A stretch of 36,737 nt of DNA from SAR202 cluster bacterium bin16 (GTDB lineage: Bacteria; Chloroflexota; Dehalococcoidia; Lucifugimonadales; Australimonadaceae): contig MPMJ01000031.1 of assembly GCA_002238425.1 (NCBI GenBank), forward strand, positions 1 to 36,737, in the 5' to 3' direction. Position numbers and translations under genes: made by a program. A model generated the notes under the pieces. The model was not told the origin of the DNA. It ran no database searches and was given only the letters and a program-made list of their open reading frames with translations. Shown piece after piece: positions 30,286 to 36,737 of the stretch (positions are counted from its first letter, which is position 1; every line of letters starts with the position of its first letter).

Positions 30286-31530
30286 ATGAACGAGGGCCAG
30301 GACACCGAGCGGCTGCCGGGGCTCCTCAGCAAGGAAGCGCTGCCGGTGTTCTCGGCGTTCTTCCTGTGGGGCTTCGGGACGGGCGCCCTGTGGATGGCGC
30401 GGCCGCTCCTAGCCTTCGAGCTGGGCGGCTCGATCATCCTCGTCGGCTTCGTCTCGGCGTTCAGCGCTGCCCCGAGGATCATCGGCGGGCCGCTGGCCGG
30501 GAGCCTCGCCGACCGGCTGGGGCGGCGGCCCGTCGTGGTAGCCGGCTGCGTGCTGCACGGCGGCGCTGCGGCCATGCAGGGGTTCACCGACAGCTACACC
30601 GTCTTCCTGATTCTGGAACTGGTCTCCGGCTTCGGCGTGGCCGTCTGGGTGACCGGGTCGGCGGCGCTGCTTGCCGACTTCACCCGGGTGACCAACCGTG
30701 GACGCGGTGTCGCGCTGCGGAACATGTCCATGCGGCTGGGCATCCTCGCCGGACCGGCTGCCGCCGGGGTGATCGCCACGGCATTCGACATCGGGGCGGT
30801 CATGGTCTTCATCGGCGCGACCAAGATCTTCATCATCGTGATCACGTGGCTGCTGATCCGCGAGACGCGGCACGCCCCGGCTCCTGTTCCGGAGTCGGAA
30901 GAGCGCCCGCGACGCCGTCTGCGATTGGACGTGTCGATCTTCAGGACGCGCAACTTCCTGACGCTGACCGTGGTGACGCTCGCAGTGGGCCTCGTCACCG
31001 CGGGGCCGGGCGCGTTCCGCACCTACTTCCCGGTGCAGGCCGAGGACGTCGGCCTGAGCGTCGCGGAGATCGGCGCCGCGATCGGCCTGTCCGGCCTGCT
31101 CGCGATGCTGATCTCGATGCCGGTAGGCGCGGCGGTGGACTGGTGGGGGCGCAAGCCCGTCCTGCTGCTCGGACTCGCGACGATGGCGGCGTCGATGTTC
31201 CTCATCTTCGGCATGGAGGGCCTGCTGATAGCGCTGGTCGTGGCGGGTATATTCGGCATCGGCGAGGTCGTCGGCATGAACACGCTGCAGACCTACGCGA
31301 TGGACCTCGCGCCCGAGGAGAAGCGGGGCTACTTCCTCGGAACGTGGCAGGGGACCGTGAACGTCGGCCAGTTGGGCGGACCGCTCCTGGTGGGCGCCAT
31401 CGCCGTTCCGCTGGGCATCCCCGCGGCGTTCGGGATCATCGGGGTCGTGCTGCTCTGCGCGGCGGTGTTCCTGGCCGTTTCGAGGACGACGCCCGCACCT
31501 TCCCAGGCAGAGGGCACGCCCGCGCCCTGA
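30286..31530 (+). CDS. MFS transporter, drug/multisubstrate-type
   Basis: A 414-residue protein with 12 likely membrane helices and a basic central loop (EERPRRRLRLDV). The loop between helices 2 and 3 is GSLADRLGRRPV, the MFS signature, and a similar motif, GAAVDWWGRKPVLL, follows helix 8, as expected of the duplicated six-helix halves. This 12-helix layout is common to drug and metabolite exporters; the substrate is unknown. ATG 30286 is the first start in the frame but has only a weak purine stretch before it. The stop TGA (31528-31530) is the first part of a 15-bp minisatellite. Confidence 0.85.
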   Translation: MNEGQDTERLPGLLSKEALPVFSAFFLWGFGTGALWMARPLLAFELGGSIILVGFVSAFSAAPRIIGGPLAGSLADRLGRRPVVVAGCVLHGGAAAMQGFTDSYTVFLILELVSGFGVAVWVTGSAALLADFTRVTNRGRGVALRNMSMRLGILAGPAAAGVIATAFDIGAVMVFIGATKIFIIVITWLLIRETRHAPAPVPESEERPRRRLRLDVSIFRTRNFLTLTVVTLAVGLVTAGPGAFRTYFPVQAEDVGLSVAEIGAAIGLSGLLAMLISMPVGAAVDWWGRKPVLLLGLATMAASMFLIFGMEGLLIALVVAGIFGIGEVVGMNTLQTYAMDLAPEEKRGYFLGTWQGTVNVGQLGGPLLVGAIAVPLGIPAAFGIIGVVLLCAAVFLAVSRTTPAPSQAEGTPAP

Positions 31531-31643
31531 TGCCCCGCGTCCTGACGCCCCGCGTCCTGACGCCCCGCGTCCTGATGCCCCGTGTCCTGATGCCCCGTGT
31601 CCTGATGCCCCGTGTCCTGATGCCCCGTGTCCTGATGCCCCGC
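31528..31643 (+). repeat. 15-bp minisatellite beginning at the MFS stop codon
   Basis: Seven complete units of TGAYGCCCCGYGTCC (31528-31632) and a partial eighth. Units 1-3 carry CGCGTCC and the rest CGTGTCC; units 2-3 have TGACG in place of TGATG. The first unit contains the MFS stop. In the frame of the stop each unit has a TGA. In the ATG frame (31530) the units code for MPRVL or TPRVL and stay open. Confidence 0.85.
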
Positions 31644-31769
31644 TTGCCCGCTTGCCCCGCTCATGGTGAGCCTGTCGAACCATGGATGGGAACGGCCACG
31701 CGCGGTTGCCGTTGCCTGCCGGGGGAGGCGATGGCATCTGTGCAGAGTGGTATAGGAGGAACCGAGTGA
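31530..31769 (+). CDS. Possible bridging small ORF of MPRVL repeats between MFS and ABC genes
   Basis: An ATG at 31530 overlaps the MFS stop as TGATG, and the frame ends with TGA 31767-31769, overlapping the ABC start (GTGA). The 79-residue product would be eight [10 protein letters not shown] units, then HGEPVEP from a dispersed repeat and a short tail. Overlapping ends on both sides are what a coupling ORF would show. Its content, however, is all repeat DNA and it has no ribosome-binding site of its own, so translation is uncertain and only a regulatory role seems plausible. Confidence 0.2.
   Translation: MPRVLTPRVLTPRVLMPRVLMPRVLMPRVLMPRVLMPRLPACPAHGEPVEPWMGTATRGCRCLPGEAMASVQSGIGGTE
31663..31685. 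repeat. Dispersed GGTGAGCCTGTCGAACCA repeat
   Basis: ATGGTGAGCCTGTCGAACCATGG matches the unit at 8173-8190 over its full 18-bp core. It lies between the minisatellite and the ABC gene. Confidence 0.55.
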
Positions 31770-32473
31770 CGAACATCATAGAGGCGCGGGGCGTGGTGAA
31801 GACATACCGGGCGGGTGAGATAGAGGTGCACGCCCTGCAGGGGATAGACCTCTCAATAGGCAGGGGGCAGATGGTGGCGGTCATGGGGCCGTCCGGTTCC
31901 GGGAAGACCACGCTGCTCAACACGTTCTCCGGCATAGACGACGTGACGAGTGGGGAGGTCGTCATAGACGGGGCGTCCGTGCACGAGATGTCGGACAGGG
32001 AGCGCACTCGGTTCCGCGCGATGAGCATGGGGTTCGTGTTCCAGGCCTACAACCTGCTGCCGGTGCTCACCGGCGCGGAGAACGTGGAACTGCCGCTGTT
32101 GCTCGCCGGCCACGGCCAAGCGAAAGCCCGCGCCCGCGCCATGGAAGTGCTGGAGATGGTGGAGCTCGCGGACCAGGCGAACAAGCGCCCGGCGGAGATG
32201 TCCGGCGGCCAGCAGCAGCGCGTGACGATAGCGCGGGCGCTCGTGAACGACCCCGCCATCGTCTGGGCGGACGAGCCGACCGGCGCCCTGGACAGCGAGA
32301 CCGGCACGCACATCATGGACCTGCTCTGCCGCCTCAACAAGGAACGCGAGCAGACGTTCGTCCTCGTTACCCACGACTCTGTGGTCGGCTCCCGCGCGGG
32401 GCGCATGGTGCGGATGCGGGACGGCCACGTCGAGAGCGACGAGATGCTCTCCGCTGACGGGAAGGCCAACTGA
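31766..32473 (+). CDS. ABC transporter ATP-binding protein, LolD/MacB type
   Basis: A 235-residue nucleotide-binding subunit. Walker [12 protein letters not shown] (~41-51), the Q-loop [23 protein letters not shown] typical of the MacB/LolD/FtsE group, signature [15 protein letters not shown], Walker [17 protein letters not shown] and the switch His in VLVTHD are all present. It energises the large FtsX-type permease encoded 2 bp downstream. GTG 31766 is chosen because AGGAGGA ends 5 nt before it; the open frame to 31682 crosses repeats. The short leader and the strong ribosome-binding site suggest it starts a transcription or translation unit of its own. Such pairs export lipids, lipoproteins, peptides or act in envelope stress. 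Confidence 0.92.
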   Translation: MTNIIEARGVVKTYRAGEIEVHALQGIDLSIGRGQMVAVMGPSGSGKTTLLNTFSGIDDVTSGEVVIDGASVHEMSDRERTRFRAMSMGFVFQAYNLLPVLTGAENVELPLLLAGHGQAKARARAMEVLEMVELADQANKRPAEMSGGQQQRVTIARALVNDPAIVWADEPTGALDSETGTHIMDLLCRLNKEREQTFVLVTHDSVVGSRAGRMVRMRDGHVESDEMLSADGKAN

Positions 32474-32475
32474 CG

Positions 32476-35400
32476 GTGGAAACGCTCTTCGGCATACCCA
32501 TCGGCACGATGACCGCGGCCCTCACGGTCGTCTTCCTCGTTGCCGCCGTGGTAACGGCGTATTTCGTGCTGCGCAACCCCGTCGTATTGAAGATGGCGGT
32601 ACGCAACATCCCGCGGCGGCGAGCGCAGACCGTGCTCATCGTCGCCGGCCTCATGCTGGCGACGCTCCTCTTCTCCGCCTCCTTCGCCACCGGTGATACG
32701 CTCGCGCACTCGGTGCGCGTGTTCGTGGTCAAGAGCCTGGGGCATCTCGACGAGACCGTCTTTTCGAACGAACAGGATGCCTCCGGCCGGCCCTCGTTCA
32801 TTCCGGCGGAGACGGCGGACGCTGTCCGATCGGCGCTCGAGGGCGCCCCCGTGGACGGCGTGATGCCGGCGATCAGCCTGTCGGCGCCTGCGATAGCGCT
32901 TGCGTCGGAGCGCAGCGTGCCGAGGCTGCAGGTGCAGGGACTCGACGCCGCGTACGTGGACGGATTCGGCGCTTACCTCGATGCGGACGGCAACGAACTC
33001 GACCTCGGCGCACTGGGGCAGAACGAGTTGTACCTGAGCGCCGCAGCCGCAGATGACCTGGGCGCGGAACCGGGCGGCCAGCTTGCCTTGTTCTTCGACG
33101 AAACGCCCGTGACGGTGCGCGTCGCGGGCGTGTTCGACGAGGGGGGAAGCACGAGTTCCTCCTTCCCGTTGTCGGTGATGCGCCTGGGCGACATGCAGGC
33201 GCTCCTCGGCGAGCAGGGGAACATCAACTACGTCTTCATCTCGAACGAGGGAGGCACGGTGGCGGGTGAACGGCACACGGAGGCCGTGCTCGACGCGTTC
33301 GAGGACCTGCGCGAGGAGCGCGGCCTGGACTACGACGACGTCAAGCGGGACGGCATCGAACTGGCCGATAACGCCGGAGACCAGTTCGCGAGCCTCTTCC
33401 TGCTGTTCGGTACGTTCTCCATCATCGCGGGCATCCTGCTGATCGCGCTCATCTTCGTGATGCTGGCGGCGGAGCGGAAGCGGGAGCTGGGCATCGCGCG
33501 GGCCGTCGGCGCGCAGCGCGGCCACATCGTCCGGCTGTTCACGTTCGAAGGGGCGGTCTACTCGCTTGCGGCGGCGGCGGTCGGCAGCGTGCTTGGCATG
33601 GTGGTCGGCCTCGTGATGGTGCGCATCATGGCTGCCGCGTTCAGCACGATAGACGAACTGGCCGGTTTCGAGATCGCGTTCTCGTTCCGGTGGCAGAGCC
33701 TGCTGCTGGCGTACACGCTGGGGATGGTGGTGACGTATGTGGTGGTGATCGTCTCGGCGGCGCGGGTGAGCGCGCTGAACATCGTACGCGCCGTGCGCGA
33801 CATCCCGGACCCCCCCAGACAGGGCCACCGGCTGCGGGAATCGTGGAAAGCCGTGGGCGCCGCCTACCTCGACGGCCTGCGGGCGATACCGCGCCTGCGC
33901 CCGTATCGTGTGCTGCGGCGGTTGTTGTTCAGCGGGCCGTGCGCCGTCGTCAGGCTGGCGTGGGCGCTGTTCATGGCAGGCTACCTGATGGTTGCGCTCG
34001 GCGTGCTCCTGGCGCTCAACGGCGTCTCGGCTGAGGAGCTGAGCGCGTTCTCCATCGGCCTGTCGCTCGTGGTGGTCGGCGTGCCGCTCGCGCTCAATCA
34101 CGCCGCGCGTCTGCCGGAGGGCATCGCGTACACCTCTGCCGGTGTGCTGATCGTGCTGCTGTGGCTTCTCCCTATCCGGTGGGAGGATTACGGACTCCCC
34201 CGGTTCAACGCGGGGATCGAGATATTCATCCTCTCCGGGGTGACCGTCGTCATCGGCGCGGTATGGGTTGTCGTGTACAACTCGAGGTACCTGGTCAGCC
34301 TGGTCACCGCCGTCGCGGGGAGAGGCCGCACACTCTCGCCCATCGTCCGGACCGCGATGGCATACCCGATGGCGAGCCGCTTCCGCACCGGCATGACGCT
34401 GGCGATGTTCTCACTCGTCATATTCACGCTTTCGGTCCTCGGTTTCATCGACGCCGCTCTCAACAAGGCATACGAGGACACGCGGCAGTTCTCCGGCGGG
34501 TTCGACGTCACTGTCAACGCCAGCTTCACCAACCCCATCGGCGACCTCGGTGCACGCATTGACGGGTCCCCGGCGCTGGATGCAGGAGAGTTCGCGGCCA
34601 TCGGCGCGACGAGCGGCCTGCCCGTGCGCATCAGGCAGCAGGACACCGGGCAGGAGCTGCAGGACTGGTTCGTTACCGGCGTAGACGCCGCCTACGCTGA
34701 GGCGACCACCTACGGGTTCCTCCTGCGCGACGAGCGCTACGCGGATGGCCGCGCCGTCTGGCGTGCGCTGGCTGCGGGGGAGGAGGTCGCGGTGGTCAGC
34801 GCCGCGATGGTCCCCGCCGCTACCGACTTCGAACAGGGAGGCCCGGACTTCTCATTCCAACTGGAAGGGTTCCAGCGGGACGGCGACGTGCTGCCCGAGG
34901 TGTACGTGGAGGTGTACGACTCCGCCGAGGAGCGGATGGCGCGCCTCCGCGTCATAGGCGTGATGGAAGAGTCCGCGTTCTTCGCGCGCACGGTGACCAC
35001 CGGGCACGGCACGTTGCAGCGCCTCGCCCCCGTGGACCTGCCGTACCTGGGCTACGACATCGTGCTGAACGACCCGTCGCGCGCGGAGGAGATCGCGGCG
35101 ACGCTGGAGGAGGAGTTCGTGGAGCACGGCGTGCAGGCGTCCTCGCTCGCGAAGACCGTGCAGGACTTCACCGCACTGAACCGCACCTTCAACCGCCTCG
35201 TCCAGGGCTTCATGGGCCTCGGCCTGGTGATCGGCATCGCGGCGCTGGGCGTTATCGCGGCACGCTCTGTCGTGGAACGGCGCGTGCAGATCGGCATCCT
35301 GCGCGCCATTGGCTTCCGCAGCGGCATGGTGCAGCTCGCGTTCCTCATCGAGTCCTCGTTCATCGCGTTGCTGGGCATCGTGGTGGGGCTCGGCCTCGGG

Positions 35401-35589
35401 TTCGGGTTGTCGATCGACATCATCCGCGAGGTCGGGGAGAGCTTCGATAACGTCACCTACGCCATACCGTGGGAAACGGTCATCCTCGTGATCGTGGTTG
35501 CCTACGGGGCGTCGCTGCTGACGACCTACCTTCCGGCACGCCAGGCGTCGCGCATCTACCCCGCGGAGGCCCTGCGGTACGACGAATAG
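32476..35589 (+). CDS. Large FtsX/MacB-type ABC transporter permease
   Basis: A 1037-residue inner-membrane protein with two FtsX repeats. After a first helix (~15-32), NIPRRRAQTVLIVAGLMLATLLFSASFATGDT gives the standard N-terminal helix of a MacB-like permease. A large extracytoplasmic MacB-type domain (~70-290) follows, then three helices with the ERKRELGIARAVGAQRGHIVRLFTFEGAVYSL coupling motif (~330-370). Four or more helices form the middle (~485-610), with a second exported domain (~660-890) and a C-terminal FtsX segment: ARSVVERRVQIGILRAIGFRSGMVQLAFLIESSF, ending in the TTYLPARQASRIYPAEALRYDE motif. At twice the usual size it carries both halves in one chain, so it needs only the preceding ATPase. 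GTG 32476 lies 2 bp after that gene's stop. The cargo is not predictable. Confidence 0.9.
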   Translation: METLFGIPIGTMTAALTVVFLVAAVVTAYFVLRNPVVLKMAVRNIPRRRAQTVLIVAGLMLATLLFSASFATGDTLAHSVRVFVVKSLGHLDETVFSNEQDASGRPSFIPAETADAVRSALEGAPVDGVMPAISLSAPAIALASERSVPRLQVQGLDAAYVDGFGAYLDADGNELDLGALGQNELYLSAAAADDLGAEPGGQLALFFDETPVTVRVAGVFDEGGSTSSSFPLSVMRLGDMQALLGEQGNINYVFISNEGGTVAGERHTEAVLDAFEDLREERGLDYDDVKRDGIELADNAGDQFASLFLLFGTFSIIAGILLIALIFVMLAAERKRELGIARAVGAQRGHIVRLFTFEGAVYSLAAAAVGSVLGMVVGLVMVRIMAAAFSTIDELAGFEIAFSFRWQSLLLAYTLGMVVTYVVVIVSAARVSALNIVRAVRDIPDPPRQGHRLRESWKAVGAAYLDGLRAIPRLRPYRVLRRLLFSGPCAVVRLAWALFMAGYLMVALGVLLALNGVSAEELSAFSIGLSLVVVGVPLALNHAARLPEGIAYTSAGVLIVLLWLLPIRWEDYGLPRFNAGIEIFILSGVTVVIGAVWVVVYNSRYLVSLVTAVAGRGRTLSPIVRTAMAYPMASRFRTGMTLAMFSLVIFTLSVLGFIDAALNKAYEDTRQFSGGFDVTVNASFTNPIGDLGARIDGSPALDAGEFAAIGATSGLPVRIRQQDTGQELQDWFVTGVDAAYAEATTYGFLLRDERYADGRAVWRALAAGEEVAVVSAAMVPAATDFEQGGPDFSFQLEGFQRDGDVLPEVYVEVYDSAEERMARLRVIGVMEESAFFARTVTTGHGTLQRLAPVDLPYLGYDIVLNDPSRAEEIAATLEEEFVEHGVQASSLAKTVQDFTALNRTFNRLVQGFMGLGLVIGIAALGVIAARSVVERRVQIGILRAIGFRSGMVQLAFLIESSFIALLGIVVGLGLGFGLSIDIIREVGESFDNVTYAIPWETVILVIVVAYGASLLTTYLPARQASRIYPAEALRYDE

Positions 35590-35632
35590 GCAACAAGAAC
35601 GTTCGCCATACAACACACAGGAGGTGACCCAC

Positions 35633-36706
35633 ATGCCACGCTTCTTCAGAATGATTTGCTCTCACTGGCCCAGGACTGCGGTCGCGGCTATCGCCCTTTC
35701 CGCCCTCGTGGTCGCGGCGGCGTGCTCGCCGGAGCCGACGCCCACGCCCACCCCCACGGCAACCCCGACTCCTACCGCCACTCCGACGCCTGCCCCGACG
35801 CCGACGCCCGCCCCGGCAACCGAGGGAGAAGCCATGTCGATGCGGGATTTCGTGCTCGACGATTCGACCACCGGAAAGGACCTCTTCGACCGCCTGTCCG
35901 GGCAGGAGAACGGCTGCGTCAAGGACGTTTTGGGGGATACCGTGTACGAGGTCATACTCGGCATGCCGCTGCTGGCGGCAGGCGGCGACACTGCGACCGC
36001 GGCGCCGCTATTCGCGTGCCTTGCGCCGGAGAACGTCGTGCTCCTCGGGATGGCGTACCTCGGCGCGGGAGGCGGGTACAGCGCAGAGAGCCAGGCATGC
36101 CTCACCGACCTCGCTCTCCAGCACCCCGAGATCATCTTCGCCCGTCTCGGCATCGAGTATGCCGGGGAGGCCTCGTACCAACACACGGAAACGCACAACG
36201 TACTCCTCGGCTTCTACGACTGCATGACAGACGCCGAGGTAGCGACCTCATTGAAAGACCTCTACTCTGCTGTCGACGCCGCCTCGCCGCTCACCGGGGA
36301 AGACCTCGTCGCCCTGCTCCCGGAGTCCGAGGCAGCCTGCGTGCAAGAGACGCTGTCCGAGGCGGAGTACGGAGCGCTGGTGAACGCGACTCCCTTGCGA
36401 GCGGCGGGACTGGGCGCCAGCGCAGCCGACTGTCTCTCACTGGACAGTGTCGTCGCGTTCTTCGTCATCGCCAGCGGGGCAGCGGTCGGAGGTTTCAGCG
36501 ACGAGTCCGCTGCCTGTGCTGAGGATTTCATCCGCGACCGTCCAGGATACGCGCCCATTCTCGCCTCCTACGTAACCGACGAATCGGCGCAGTTCTCGTC
36601 CGCCGACTTCGCCGAGGTGGCCCGAGGCGCATTCGAGGCGTTCGAGTGCCTGAACGAGGATGAACTCGGCCGGATCGACGAGTACATAACGTCCCTCTGG
36701 GGGTAG
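35633..36706 (+). CDS. Lipoprotein with a PT-rich linker and a duplicated four-cysteine domain
   Basis: A 357-residue exported protein. A basic start, hydrophobic core and VVAAAC give a lipoprotein signal with C31; a Thr/Pro linker (residues 33-62) leads away from the membrane. Residues ~93-205 and ~234-345 are an internal duplication. Each begins with a Cys (95, 236), has a second (129, 267), a third in SQAC or SAAC (156, 295) and a fourth in FYDC or FECL (197, 339), with spacings 34/27/41 and 31/28/44. Similar words recur: PLLAAG and PLRAAG, then YSAESQAC and FSDESAAC. Two disulfides per domain are likely. I know no named family. AGGAGGTGA (35619-35627) sits 5 nt before ATG 35633. The gene follows the FtsX permease by 43 bp, so a functional link is possible. 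Confidence 0.75.
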   Translation: MPRFFRMICSHWPRTAVAAIALSALVVAAACSPEPTPTPTPTATPTPTATPTPAPTPTPAPATEGEAMSMRDFVLDDSTTGKDLFDRLSGQENGCVKDVLGDTVYEVILGMPLLAAGGDTATAAPLFACLAPENVVLLGMAYLGAGGGYSAESQACLTDLALQHPEIIFARLGIEYAGEASYQHTETHNVLLGFYDCMTDAEVATSLKDLYSAVDAASPLTGEDLVALLPESEAACVQETLSEAEYGALVNATPLRAAGLGASAADCLSLDSVVAFFVIASGAAVGGFSDESAACAEDFIRDRPGYAPILASYVTDESAQFSSADFAEVARGAFEAFECLNEDELGRIDEYITSLWG

Positions 36707-36737
36707 CCCCAGGGACACTCGCTGATATGTTGCGCGC

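Noticed and set aside
30075-31529. 564-codon plus-strand frame over the MFS gene
   Set aside because: It is out of frame with the clear MFS transporter and Arg/Gly-rich; only its last 80 codons, after 31530, are discussed separately.
31528-31643. Possible CRISPR array
   Set aside because: Units are 15 bp and directly contiguous with no spacers; it is a minisatellite.
1-36737. tRNA, rRNA or known riboswitch
   Set aside because: I looked for T-loop GGTTCRA-like words with cloverleaf partners and for long conserved leaders and saw none; covariance-model searches would be needed to be certain.

Overview
The window is 36.7 kb of GC-rich bacterial DNA. About 33 genes or gene remnants lie on both strands, and no rRNA, tRNA, CRISPR array or transposase was seen. 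Gene content (CaiB/BaiF CoA-transferase, EamA and MFS transporters, a 2-keto-4-pentenoate hydratase-type enzyme, small toxin-antitoxin pairs, many GC-rich palindromic intergenic repeats) fits an uncultured Chloroflexota-type bacterium, perhaps Dehalococcoidia/SAR202-like. That placement is inference from gene style, not from a marker gene. Several joins look like metagenome assembly scars, so the contig is probably from a metagenome.

Layout. 1-5080: the end of thiE, then a co-oriented run of a TrmA/RlmD-type RNA methyltransferase fused to Maf, a TatA/B-type protein, tatC and an MFS transporter, with a second tatA convergent to it. 5140-6287: holA (DNA polymerase III delta) on the minus strand, broken as assembled. 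6448-8715: a YkvA-like membrane protein, a DUF2442/DUF4160 pair with a frameshifted second gene, an AHL-lactonase-like metallo-hydrolase, and a DUF433 antitoxin whose partner toxin seems cut off by a duplicated fragment of the hydrolase gene. 8791-9934: an AT-richer two-gene minus-strand operon of unknown function. 10408-13606: ilvD and a branched-chain-amino-acid-type binding lipoprotein.

13882-17492: a membrane protein, a SAM methyltransferase, a DUF4287-SRPBCC protein, a second membrane protein and an ABC ATPase; the last two carry assembly-like scars. 17504-19868: a KefB-like antiporter with CBS domains and a GrpB-family protein. 20155-23241: an AT-richer 1028-residue protein with a possible Mrr-like N-terminal domain and a helical-repeat body, the best candidate for an undescribed (possibly defence) protein. 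23298-25473: a hydratase, a divergent MocA-like nucleotidyltransferase and an intact VapBC pair. 25475-29662: a minus-strand operon of a CoA-transferase and three tandem EamA transporters. 30286-36706: an MFS transporter, a 15-bp minisatellite, an ABC ATPase with a large FtsX-type permease, and a lipoprotein with a duplicated four-cysteine domain.

Three scars (about 5850-5910, 16580-16625 and 17003-17057) combine poly-C/G runs, a frame break and, in two cases, a partial tandem duplication. The copies differ mostly by a base replaced with its 5' neighbour in read direction, as expected of sequencing dephasing. Collapsing the two duplications restores an intact frame or a clean stop, so these genes are probably intact in the organism.
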